From contig NZ_JADIJK010000004.1 in assembly GCF_017355205.1 (NCBI RefSeq), forward strand, positions 186,001 through 250,000: 64,000 bases of DNA, read 5' to 3'. Shown piece after piece: positions 19,079-27,251 of the stretch. The first letter of the stretch is position 1. Each line of letters begins with the position of its first letter. Below the pieces are notes generated by a model, which saw only the letters and a list, made by a program, of their open reading frames with translations, did not search any database and was not told where the DNA came from. This stretch comes from Bacillus sp. SD088 (GTDB taxonomy: Bacteria > Bacillota > Bacilli > Bacillales > Bacillaceae_C). The translations under genes and the position numbers were made by a program.

Positions 19079-19224
19079 CCAAACACTAGCCAAAATTATA
19101 CTTTCTTATCTTTTAGAATAGCCATCTGTATTATCCAATTTTATCGTTAATCGTCATTTTTCGTCAAGTGGCAATTGCTGAAAGTTTGATTTTAACTTGT
19201 CTTTTTTCACTTTAGAATAGTGAT

Positions 19225-20172
19225 TCATTCAGATTCCCAGTTTGGTCTTTGAAAAGAAGTCGTTTGCCCATATTCTAATAACGACTTTGCCGCTCGGATT
19301 TGCATCATCTTAATGGGAGATGGTGTTTTTCTTGCCCTTTCGAACCATTCCCCATATGTACGCTGGTCTAAAATCGCTATGTCCCCTGCAACATCTGGAT
19401 AATCAATAAAACCATTCCGAGATACAATCGCTTTACGTATCGGTAATGCCACTTCATACAATTGAAAAATCTTCTTAACAATTTTCTCCATTCTGTTCAC
19501 TGACATCACAGGATTCAAAACCTTCTTTTCTTTATCTCTCACCTTCATCTTCCAAAAATGTTGATTTTCCCCAAGATAGGCAGCCTGATTCGACTGCTCA
19601 ATAAACGTCAAACACCATATTTCAGTTGGTGTGAGCAATAGAACGTCCAGCTCAACTGGTGCTTTTTTCAATAAAAAAATCGGTTCATAAAATAGAAAGT
19701 AATTATCCGGAAAGCGTTGGAGGAAATGTTTTAATCGTTCATCTATATAAAACCGTCGATCAACAAATGATTTTTCCATTACGGTTGAGCTTGCCCATTT
19801 TAACTGAAAAAGCAATAAATGATCAAGAAAGCTTTGCTTTAATTCCGTTTCTGTTTGTACATGTAGAGGGGTTGAAAAATCAAAATCTTCCTCTTTATCT
19901 TGTGGAGTCTTATTTTCATCATAAGCTTCTATTGGAATTTCAATGGCATTTGTCTTTCTTTTAAACAACTTTTTCAGCGATCGAAATTTTTTCTCCTCTT
20001 CAGGAACACTGTCTATTTCCACCGAATTTGCTTGAGAAGGCACCCCGGTTTCCCAGGCTTGTTTGATTTTGAGCCATTGTTGTTTTTTTAGACGAATGAA
20101 TTGAGAAGGATAACGCGATAGGTCTGTTTCATAACGTGAAACATAGTCTTGCAGTTTTAATAATTGAGCCAT
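19225..20172 (-). CDS. ytlQ: YtlQ-like protein, possible NERD-like fold
   Basis: This is a 315-residue soluble protein with a charged middle (about 50-95). Around residues 150-195 the pattern YFLFYEPIFLLKKAPVELD followed by VLLLTPTEIWCLTFIE resembles the core of NERD or restriction-endonuclease-like domains (an acidic residue, a hydrophobic strand, then E-x-K), though the usual lysine is not seen, so nuclease activity is doubtful. It sits just downstream of the 2-5 RNA ligase gene, as in B. subtilis ytlPQ. Function unknown. Confidence 0.65.
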   Translation of the reverse strand: MAQLLKLQDYVSRYETDLSRYPSQFIRLKKQQWLKIKQAWETGVPSQANSVEIDSVPEEEKKFRSLKKLFKRKTNAIEIPIEAYDENKTPQDKEEDFDFSTPLHVQTETELKQSFLDHLLLFQLKWASSTVMEKSFVDRRFYIDERLKHFLQRFPDNYFLFYEPIFLLKKAPVELDVLLLTPTEIWCLTFIEQSNQAAYLGENQHFWKMKVRDKEKKVLNPVMSVNRMEKIVKKIFQLYEVALPIRKAIVSRNGFIDYPDVAGDIAILDQRTYGEWFERARKTPSPIKMMQIRAAKSLLEYGQTTSFQRPNWESE

Positions 20173-20214
20173 TTATCTATAACCTTCCTTACTTATTACA
20201 TCCATTATACCCCA

Positions 20215-20760
20215 TTATGAATGAGAGAGGGAGAATGTCTTTACTTTTTCGTATTTTGGTGTTTTTTCTGGATGTGTTCGATATAAAACCACTTCATTCG
20301 CTAAAAATGAGAGGGAAGGATCATACACACTAAACATTTCCTTCTTTAACCTCTGTTCACCAGGCCACTTACGCGCCAAGGTAATATGAGGATGAAAACG
20401 ACGTTCTTCTAAGGAAAAACCAGCATTTTGGCAAGATGTATATATCTGTTTTTGCACATCCAATAAATTTTTTGAATTATTTACCCCTGCCCAAAAAATC
20501 CGCTGACCAAACGTATCCAAATGTGTTATTTCTAGAGAAAAGGCTCTGAATTCGAAAAGATTCTTCTCAATATCCCCTATCGCTCTCTCCCGTTTTCCTT
20601 TATCTGCTGCTCCTAGAAAAGCTAATGTAATATGATAATCTGCAGGATGGACCCACTTTTTAAAAGGAAAAGCAATTTTCAATTTTTTACTTAATATAGC
20701 TAACTCTTCTTTCATTGGATCTGGCAATGCCAATGCAAAAAAATAATGTTCCGCCATCAT
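20215..20760 (-). CDS. thpR: RNA 2',3'-cyclic phosphodiesterase (2'-5' RNA ligase family)
   Basis: The 181-residue protein has the two H-x-T/S motifs of the 2H phosphoesterases, HITLAFLGA at about residue 43 and HPHITLARKW at about 126, one in each half of the fold. It should hydrolyse 2',3'-cyclic phosphate ends of RNA. It corresponds to B. subtilis YtlP. The ATG at 20760 has AGAGG 6 bases upstream; ATGs six bases earlier and three later are possible. Confidence 0.86.
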   Translation of the reverse strand: MMAEHYFFALALPDPMKEELAILSKKLKIAFPFKKWVHPADYHITLAFLGAADKGKRERAIGDIEKNLFEFRAFSLEITHLDTFGQRIFWAGVNNSKNLLDVQKQIYTSCQNAGFSLEERRFHPHITLARKWPGEQRLKKEMFSVYDPSLSFLANEVVLYRTHPEKTPKYEKVKTFSLSHS

Positions 20761-20837
20761 GATCATCCTCTTTTCGCTTTGTGTCTATTAGCTGTTCATC
20801 CTTTCATTCGCTGAACAGGCGTTTGCGCTTTTCTTAG

Positions 20838-20878
20838 AAAAATCCGATGTTTAGTAGTCTCTTCCTAAACATCGGGTT
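20838..20878 (-). terminator. Terminator after dat
   Basis: On the minus strand CCGATGTTTAG and CTAAACATCGG form an 11-bp perfect stem followed by ATTTTTC, just past the dat stop codon. Confidence 0.82.
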
Positions 20879-20882
20879 GCAT

Positions 20883-21740
20883 TTACATTTTTTGAGTTTT
20901 TACTGCTTTAATTTCTTCTAAAAACAAGGACTGTAATTTTTTTGTCAGTGGGCCTGGTTTCCCATCTCCTATGGATTGACCGTCAAGCTGGACAATCGGC
21001 ATTACTTCAGAGGTAGTGCTGGAAATAAAGATTTCATCTGCTGTTTTTAGATCTTCTAATCGGAAGGTCTCTTCAGTGATCGGAATTTGATGAGATTGGC
21101 AAAGTTTCAGAATCACTTGGCGAGTGATCCCATTTAAAATAAAATTGGTTGCTGGATGTGTGGTGATTTTACCATCTTTTACAATATAAGCATTGGACGA
21201 AGAACCTTCTGTTACCGTTCCGTCACGATGGAGAATCGCTTCATAACAGCCTTGCTCGGTTGCTTCTTGTTTGGCTAAAACATTTGGTAAAAGATTCAAG
21301 CTTTTGATGTCACAGCGCAGCCAACGAATATCCTCTGCAACCATCGCTTTTACACCATTCTCAAGCACATCTTCTGGCCTAGGCACTTCCTTTGTATAAG
21401 CCGTTAACACAGGCTTGATATCACTCCCTGGGAATAGATGATTTCTAGCTGATGCGCCTCTAGTCACCTGCATGTAAATTGATCCATCTTGAAGTTGATT
21501 CTTCATGATCAACTGCTCAATGAAATCAAGCATTTGCTGCTTATCGAATGGCATTTCCATTTTGATTTTTTCAGCGCTTTGAAAAAAACGTTCCATATGC
21601 TCGTCAGCTGTAAAAGCCTCACCACCATAAACCCGGATAACTTCATATACGCCATCGCCAAATTGATAGCCGCGGTCTTCTATGTCAACAACAGCCTCTG
21701 TACGCTCGATTAATTGATCATTCACCAATACTTTTCCCAT
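20883..21740 (-). CDS. dat: D-amino-acid aminotransferase
   Basis: Dat makes D-glutamate from D-alanine and 2-oxoglutarate for peptidoglycan, using PLP. The 285-residue protein starts MGKVLVNDQ, as in bacillar Dat, and shows RGYQFGDGVYEVIRVY, the catalytic lysine in CDIKSLNLLPNVLAKQEA, the phosphate-binding TEGSSSNAYI and NGITRQVI. Residues YFQ/GDG and RxH patterns fit the D-enzyme rather than branched-chain aminotransferases. It follows pepV by 13 bases, so the two probably share a transcript. Confidence 0.93.
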   Translation of the reverse strand: MGKVLVNDQLIERTEAVVDIEDRGYQFGDGVYEVIRVYGGEAFTADEHMERFFQSAEKIKMEMPFDKQQMLDFIEQLIMKNQLQDGSIYMQVTRGASARNHLFPGSDIKPVLTAYTKEVPRPEDVLENGVKAMVAEDIRWLRCDIKSLNLLPNVLAKQEATEQGCYEAILHRDGTVTEGSSSNAYIVKDGKITTHPATNFILNGITRQVILKLCQSHQIPITEETFRLEDLKTADEIFISSTTSEVMPIVQLDGQSIGDGKPGPLTKKLQSLFLEEIKAVKTQKM

Positions 21741-21753
21741 ATAACCATCCCCT

Positions 21754-23175
21754 TTACTTTTCTTTTGCTAATTCATATATGGCTTGTGCGTAAATAGCTG
21801 TAGCTTGCCAAAGATCATCTAATTCCATATATTCATCCTTTTGGTGAGCAACATCTGGTTGTCCTGGAAATAATGCCCCAAAAGCCACTCCGGAATCAAG
21901 CGATCTTGCATAGGTTCCCCCACCAATCGCTAATAGCTCCGCATTTTCTCCGGTTTGTTCTTCATAGACAGCCTGTAATGTTTGGATAAGAGGAGAATCC
22001 TTTGGCACATGATGGGGTTTAGAATCTGTATACTGTCCGAGCTGAAAGCCTGATTCTTTGCACACCTTCTGAATCGATTCCTTCCCTTGCTCATGGTTAA
22101 AAGTAACCGGATAGCGCATCGTAATGCCAAACTGTCCGCCTTCATGTTCGTTATAAGACATTTTCCCTACATTGATCGTCAGTTCACCTGAAACATCATC
22201 TTCATACGCAACACCAAGTGCACGTCCGCGTGAATCGCCAAAAAAGAAATCCACAGCTGCTTTTATATATTCCGTTCCTCTCGCATCAAGCGTAAGGGTA
22301 GATAAAAAATTGGCTAATAATAATCCAGCATTTTTGCCTTTATCCGGTTCTGAACCATGGGCACTTGCACCATGGAGCTCCATTATCGAATAACCGCTTT
22401 CTACATAATATTTTCCAGTTAGCTCCTGGGTATCCAAAAAATCTTCAAACATTTGAATAATATCTGTATTGCCATCTTTAATATCGAGAATCGCTTTAGC
22501 ATGATCAGGGACCATATTATAGCGTAAACCAGAAATATAGGATAGCAAGGTAATCGGCGCGCTAGTCTCTTTCGTATCCTTTACATCTTGAACAAGATCA
22601 AAGTCAGCAATTCCCTTTTCAGCGATAATAATGGGGAAATCTGCGTCAGGAGCAAAGCCCATTTCTGGCATTTCTTCCTCTTTAAAATAGTGATCCACAC
22701 AACGCCAATCACTTTCCTCGTCGGTACCAATAATCAGACGTACCCTTTTTTCAAGAGGCAAGCCTAGTTCTTTCGCAATTTTCATGCCATAATAAGCGGC
22801 CATCGTTGGCCCTTTGTCATCAATTGCGCCCCTAGCGTAGATTCTCCCATCCTTCACAACCCCAGAAAAAGGATCATCCGACCAACCGTCTCCTGCTGGA
22901 ACAACATCAACATGACCTAGAACACCAATTAAGCCCTGTCCTTCACCAGCCTCCACATGCCCGGCCACATCACCTGTATTTTTCGTTGAAAAACCATCTC
23001 GTTGACCAAGCTCAAGCATATAGTCCAGCGCTCTTTTAACCGCTTCCCCAAAGGGAGCTTCTGCTGTTGCTTTCGTCTCGTCTAGCACACTTGGAATTTG
23101 AAGAAGTCCTTGTAAATCCGCGAGAATGGTATCTTTTCTTTTTTCCACTTCTGCTTTCCAATCTATTTTCGCCAT
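21754..23175 (-). CDS. pepV: Dipeptidase PepV
   Basis: This is a cytosolic M20 zinc dipeptidase of 473 residues that hydrolyses a wide range of dipeptides. Metal ligands and catalytic residues appear in VLGHVDVVPAG (His, Asp), GAIDDKGPTMAA, IGTDEESDWRC (Glu pair), FAPDADFP and the late DVAHQKDEY. The lid domain lies between. It corresponds to B. subtilis YtjP. The ATG at 23175 has AAAGGAG 11 bases before it; an ATG nine bases upstream almost touches that site. Confidence 0.93.
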   Translation of the reverse strand: MAKIDWKAEVEKRKDTILADLQGLLQIPSVLDETKATAEAPFGEAVKRALDYMLELGQRDGFSTKNTGDVAGHVEAGEGQGLIGVLGHVDVVPAGDGWSDDPFSGVVKDGRIYARGAIDDKGPTMAAYYGMKIAKELGLPLEKRVRLIIGTDEESDWRCVDHYFKEEEMPEMGFAPDADFPIIIAEKGIADFDLVQDVKDTKETSAPITLLSYISGLRYNMVPDHAKAILDIKDGNTDIIQMFEDFLDTQELTGKYYVESGYSIMELHGASAHGSEPDKGKNAGLLLANFLSTLTLDARGTEYIKAAVDFFFGDSRGRALGVAYEDDVSGELTINVGKMSYNEHEGGQFGITMRYPVTFNHEQGKESIQKVCKESGFQLGQYTDSKPHHVPKDSPLIQTLQAVYEEQTGENAELLAIGGGTYARSLDSGVAFGALFPGQPDVAHQKDEYMELDDLWQATAIYAQAIYELAKEK

Positions 23176-23235
23176 TCTGATCATGACTCCTTTATTAAAA
23201 ATTGTCTTTCCCTATTATATACCTTTTTTTGTATT

Positions 23236-24417
23236 TCATAAATTTGGAATTTGTGTAAGAAGAAAAAACCTTACAATCACGAGCAGGACAACAATGATAA
23301 TAAATGGAATAAGCAATACTGATGCGACAAGTTTCTTTGCCTGAAAATAGCCGACTTCCTGAGGATATTTTCTGGCAAAAGGATGTTCTTCAACTGTTCT
23401 TCGCCACGCGTTCCCAATCCATGTGATTAGAAAAAGCACACCGGCAATCATGACCGTTATTTTTAACCATAAGGGTGGTAAGAGGACAATCGCTGCTCCA
23501 GTTACACTGATAATCTGAAAGTATTGCAAAATATATTGTGAATCGCGGGTAAAGGCTTTGATAAATAATTCCAAATAGCCCGTTTTCTGATTACGCCTCT
23601 TAAACAATCGGTTCGATTGTGCGTATAGTCGTGGCTTCGCTCGATTACTCGAAAACCTCGGTTTTTCAATGTCCATTGAAAGTTGAAAAATTGTTTCCGT
23701 ATATTTATTTTTCTCGAGTTCATCAATGGCTAAGTCTTGTTCAAAATTATGAACGGAAGAAAAACGTCGGCGTACAAAGAAAAACGAACTCCCTGTATTA
23801 AGTAAAATCAGGAGGAAAAGCCAGACAATATTCTGATTTGTAAATAACCAAAAACCAAGCTCCCAGATAATCAAGGCTCCCATCACAAGTGGAATGCCTC
23901 TAAACAGACTTCGCCATCCACGCACTTGCACATTCAATTTCCCTTTTATCGACATAATCAACCATTTTAAAGATACCCAAAGTCCAGCAAAAAGAAAAAA
24001 ATCGTTTGTATGTAGATGGAAATGCTGATACCAAAATGGGGCAATTGCAATCCCAAGTCCCACAGCAGACAAACATTGGAAGCAATAAGAATAGAAAATC
24101 CCCCACTGTTTTAATTGCAAGAACAGCTTTTTATTTTTCCTGAGAAAGATTCGATCGGCTTCCCGCACATATGTGTGGAAGTGTTCCCCCCATAATAGCA
24201 AGAAAAACAATGCGAGCATGTGGATCGACATTCCGTCTATCCAGCCGGGCAGTTCTATCCACCAGGAACGATAAATGAAAAAAGAAATAACAGTTGCCGG
24301 CAGGATAAAATAAACAAACACAGTCCAATCAATAATCGATTTAATCGTACCAAACCGATACTCCCAGCCTTGCTTCAATCTCATCCAAAACAGCTTTTTA
24401 CTCTTCATCTTCTTCAT
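23236..24417 (-). CDS. ythQ: EcsB-like ABC transporter permease
   Basis: This is a 393-residue integral membrane protein with several hydrophobic segments (YFILPATVISFFIY, LALFFLLLWGEHFH, a long pair near 350-390). It resembles the EcsB/YthQ family, the membrane partner of the EcsA-like ATPase encoded just upstream. Ecs-type exporters affect protein secretion and regulated proteolysis in Bacillus; the cargo of YthPQ is not known. Its start overlaps the ATPase stop by 20 bases, indicating coupled translation. Confidence 0.85.
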   Translation of the reverse strand: MKKMKSKKLFWMRLKQGWEYRFGTIKSIIDWTVFVYFILPATVISFFIYRSWWIELPGWIDGMSIHMLALFFLLLWGEHFHTYVREADRIFLRKNKKLFLQLKQWGIFYSYCFQCLSAVGLGIAIAPFWYQHFHLHTNDFFLFAGLWVSLKWLIMSIKGKLNVQVRGWRSLFRGIPLVMGALIIWELGFWLFTNQNIVWLFLLILLNTGSSFFFVRRRFSSVHNFEQDLAIDELEKNKYTETIFQLSMDIEKPRFSSNRAKPRLYAQSNRLFKRRNQKTGYLELFIKAFTRDSQYILQYFQIISVTGAAIVLLPPLWLKITVMIAGVLFLITWIGNAWRRTVEEHPFARKYPQEVGYFQAKKLVASVLLIPFIIIVVLLVIVRFFLLTQIPNL

Positions 24418-25105
24418 CCTCTAGATCCAAACATGAATAAAGACTGCCGTCGGCCGCACCACATTGTTGTAAAACCTCGCTTAAATCCCCTTTCGCTTTC
24501 ATCCTTCCATTTTCAATAATGATAAAGGAATCACACATTCTTTGCGCTGTATCCAAAATATGGGTACACATTAGAATCCCCTTGCCTTTGCTTCGTTCTT
24601 CTTCTAGAAGATCTAAGAGGAGCTTAGTTGATCCAGGATCAAGTCCCATAAATGGCTCATCAATGATTAGTAAATCTGGTTTTGTAAATAAGGCCAGCGC
24701 CAGCATCCCTTTTTGCTGCATTCCCTTAGAAAAATTCCCAGGAAATTCATGAAGATGGGCGGATAAGCGAAATTTTCTTAATATGTCCTTCGCATAGTGG
24801 AGCGTCTCTTCTTCCAACTCTTCGACAGCTGCCACAAATTCGAAATGCTCCCAAAGAGTGAGTTCTTGATAATATAAAGGGCGTTCAGGAATATAGGAAA
24901 GCTTCCTCCCTTGCTCTTTTAAAATCTCTCCTTCTACAAAAGGTAATTCATCCAGAATCGCTTTAATCGTTGTACTTTTCCCCGCACCATTTGCTCCAAT
25001 CATTCCGAGCAACTCACCTTGTCCAATGGAAAAGTCTATATTGGTAATTGTTCCCTTGTTTAGTTGATAACCTGCTTGTTGTATGTTTACCTCTAATAAC
25101 GCCAC
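24398..25105 (-). CDS. ythP: EcsA-like ABC transporter ATP-binding protein
   Basis: The 235-residue ATPase has Walker A GANGAGKST, Q-loop SYIPERPLYY, signature NFSKGMQQKG, Walker B LLIIDEPFMGLDP and H-loop CTHI. The acidic tail (LEDEEDEE) ends where ythQ begins. The GTG at 25105 is preferred because GTAGGGAGTGAG lies 4-8 bases upstream; the ATGs further up have no site. Together with YthQ it forms an Ecs-type transporter. Confidence 0.9.
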   Translation of the reverse strand: MALLEVNIQQAGYQLNKGTITNIDFSIGQGELLGMIGANGAGKSTTIKAILDELPFVEGEILKEQGRKLSYIPERPLYYQELTLWEHFEFVAAVEELEEETLHYAKDILRKFRLSAHLHEFPGNFSKGMQQKGMLALALFTKPDLLIIDEPFMGLDPGSTKLLLDLLEEERSKGKGILMCTHILDTAQRMCDSFIIIENGRMKAKGDLSEVLQQCGAADGSLYSCLDLEDEEDEE

Positions 25106-25262
25106 AAGCTCACTCCCTACTATCATCATGATCTATCTCTACATCTACGAATAAATGTCTAAAAAGTTCCGCAATATACTAAAAAGAGCACTTTCCCCTT
25201 TTCATTTTTTGATAAATACGTTAAAATGTAAGTGTCTGAAAATAGAATATACTTAAAGTGGT

Positions 25263-25436
25263 TGTTCAAAGAGGATTAAAATGGCTCGTCGACTAGAGAA
25301 ACAAACATCGAGTGTCATTTTTATCGGAGACCTGCAGGACGTAGCTCATAGAGGCGTTGCGACGTACAGGAAGTACTGGTGTAAGGGAAGCGACAGAATG
25401 TCGTGAATTTAGCCTTTGCTCCTCATTTTTGAACAT
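25263..25436. repeat. Dispersed intergenic repeat, family C, copy 1
   Basis: The element begins TGTTCAAAGAGGATTAAAATGG and ends TTTTTGAACATC, so its outer ends are inverted (GTTCAAA / TTTGAAC). Inner text GGCGTTGCGACGTACAGGA, GCGACAG and GTCGTGAATTTAGCCTTTG recurs at about 53762-53855. It fills the space between ythP and ytzE, and no gene is seen in it. Confidence 0.72.
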
Positions 25437-25532
25437 CATTTAAAAGGAGTTGTCTGCGGGAAATTACCATCTCTTTAACTAGGCAAGATGTCAACCGACT
25501 GCCATGGGATTAAAGATGAGGGAGTGGTTTTA

Positions 25533-25751
25533 TTGAAACCGTCAACGAATAGAATGCTTACCAGGGTCAAATCCATTTACTTATACATCTTAGAAAATGG
25601 TACTGTCACAACACGAGAAATTGTGAATGAATTTGGAAGCACTCCTCGCACCATTCAAAGGGATTTGAATGTGTTAGAGTACAATGACCTAATCAGTAGC
25701 CCGAGACGCGGAAAATGGACAACAACAAAGAAAAAAGTGAAAGTAACATAA
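25533..25751 (+). CDS. ytzE: YtzE, DeoR-type helix-turn-helix protein
   Basis: This is a 72-residue protein consisting of a single winged-helix DNA-binding domain of the DeoR type (YILENGTVTTREIVNEFG, then STPRTIQRDLNVLEYNDLI) with a basic tail KKKVKVT. It lacks the ligand-binding domain of full DeoR regulators. The start is the TTG at 25533 after GAGGGAGTGG; the resulting size agrees with B. subtilis YtzE. Target unknown. Confidence 0.83.
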   Translation: MKPSTNRMLTRVKSIYLYILENGTVTTREIVNEFGSTPRTIQRDLNVLEYNDLISSPRRGKWTTTKKKVKVT

Positions 25752-25871
25752 CGCCCACGACCAGTCTGCTTATGAAGCAGTGACCTTTCGCAGGTTATTA
25801 AGGGCAATTGACCAAGCAAATGAAAGCATTCAAAGTGTCATGTTTGTCAGATTCTTGATTATTCTTTATAA

Positions 25872-25915
25872 AATAATAAAGACTGCCCATCATAGATGGA
25901 GGGCAGTTATTTTAT
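25872..25915. terminator. Bidirectional terminator between ytzE and ytzG
   Basis: ACTGCCC and GGGCAGT pair across a 12-base loop and are flanked by AATAATAAAG on one side and TTATTTTATT on the other, so it can act on both convergent transcripts. It overlaps the last bases of the pseudouridine synthase gene. Confidence 0.8.
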
Positions 25916-26626
25916 TGCGATATTTTGCAATTGCATTACTTCTTCTTCTGTTAATGCACGATATTCTCCAAGCGCCAATTCTTCATCCAACTGCAATCGT
26001 CCCATGGAAATGCGCTTCAAATAGATGACTTGTTTTCCTACAGCCGCAAACATTCTTTTGACTTGATGGAATTTCCCCTCTGTAATCGTTAATTCAATAT
26101 CTGATCTTTCACCAGCTTTTAAGATTTCTAAAAACCCAGGCTTTGTCTCGTACCCGTCATCTAAGATAACACCCTGTTGAAAGGCATGTTTATCGTCTTC
26201 ACTGACAAGCCCTTTAACTACAGCAAAATAGGTTTTCGGCACATCTTTTTTAGGCGATAGAAGTTGATGGGCTAGCTTTCCGTCATTGGTTAATAGCAAT
26301 AGCCCTTCCGTATCCTTATCCAATCGGCCCACTGGGAACGGGGACATCACCGCATCATCTGGATGCAATAAATCGATCACGGTTTTTTCACGTACATCCT
26401 CGGTTGCCGAAATCACATCAGCGGGTTTATTCATCATTAAATAAATATATTCACGGTAATGAACTTCTTCTCCATTGACATAAATCGATTGTTGTTCAGG
26501 AATCACTTGTGTTTTCGGATCTTTTACAATATCCCCTTCCACTGTGACACTTCCACTTTTCAAAAGCTTTTTTACTTCTTTCCGGCTACCATAGCCCGTA
26601 TTTGCCAAAAGCTTATCAATTCTCAT
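25907..26626 (-). CDS. ytzG: 16S rRNA pseudouridine synthase, RsuA family
   Basis: The 239-residue protein has an N-terminal S4 RNA-binding domain (RIDKLLANTGYGSRKEVKKL) and the RsuA/RluB catalytic domain with the active-site aspartate in VGRLDKDTEGLLLLTND. Later blocks KTYFAVVKG and ITEGKFHQVKRMFAAVG are typical. It should convert uridine in small-subunit rRNA to pseudouridine; the precise position is inferred from homologues. AAAGGAGG precedes the ATG at 26626. Confidence 0.9.
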   Translation of the reverse strand: MRIDKLLANTGYGSRKEVKKLLKSGSVTVEGDIVKDPKTQVIPEQQSIYVNGEEVHYREYIYLMMNKPADVISATEDVREKTVIDLLHPDDAVMSPFPVGRLDKDTEGLLLLTNDGKLAHQLLSPKKDVPKTYFAVVKGLVSEDDKHAFQQGVILDDGYETKPGFLEILKAGERSDIELTITEGKFHQVKRMFAAVGKQVIYLKRISMGRLQLDEELALGEYRALTEEEVMQLQNIAIK

Positions 26627-26746
26627 CAAAAAACCTCCTTTCTGTGAAAATACAATATTTCATTTCTTTAGGCCCATGCCCATACGCTTTATAAACTCCT
26701 ACATAGGCTGATGGTGGAAGAGATAATGAAATGGAGTGACGTATAA

Positions 26747-27085
26747 ATGAGTTTTCGCCAACAAATGCCTATGCCGTTTTCTAATCAAATGCCGTTTCCA
26801 GGCCAAATGATGCCACAATTTCAAGGGAATATGCCGCAACAGCCCTCATATGAGGAATTTTCACAAAACCCTCAAGATGAAATGCAAGCAAAATTCTTTC
26901 CTGGGATGCCAAATCATTCCTCTCTTGATCGGAGAGTCGATCAATTAGAAAATCAGGTCAGAAGACTAGAGCGGCAAATTAATCGGCTTGACCGCAGAGT
27001 ATCGCGCTTGGAAGGTCAAGGAGGCCATCCAGGGTTTCCAGGTCATCCAGGTCGACCAGAATATGAAGAAACTGGATATTATTAA
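26747..27085 (+). CDS. Met/Pro/Gln-rich protein with coiled coil, possible spore-coat type
   Basis: This is a 112-residue protein of unusual composition. The first 50 residues are rich in Met, Pro, Gln and Phe (RQQMPMPFSNQMPFPGQMM); residues 60-90 form a heptad-like coiled coil LDRRVDQLENQVRRLERQI and a second similar stretch; the end has short collagen-like GHPGFPGHPGRP steps. Such composition is common in spore coat and sporulation proteins, which is an inference. TGGAGTG lies 8 bases before the ATG. It is divergent from ytzG and convergent with ytgP. Confidence 0.7.
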   Translation: MSFRQQMPMPFSNQMPFPGQMMPQFQGNMPQQPSYEEFSQNPQDEMQAKFFPGMPNHSSLDRRVDQLENQVRRLERQINRLDRRVSRLEGQGGHPGFPGHPGRPEYEETGYY

Positions 27086-27185
27086 TTCTTAAAAGGTTTT
27101 GGAAGTGTATCCACTCGGATTGATCCTATTTCTTCGTCTATTCATCCCAAGGATGACGCCCATCCTGATCACATATGTATCGTTA

Positions 27186-27232
27186 TGGGCAGTTGCCCAC
27201 CTTGTTCTTTAGGTGTAAAGCACTGCCCGTTT
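27186..27232 (-). terminator. Terminator after ytgP
   Basis: GGGCAGT / ACTGCCC with an inner CACCT / AGGTG stem forms a two-step hairpin just past the ytgP stop; the minus-strand tail is weak in T. It may also stop the plus-strand gene at 27085 (tail GTTTATG). Confidence 0.6.
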
Positions 27233-27251
27233 ATGCTATGTTATAGGGATT

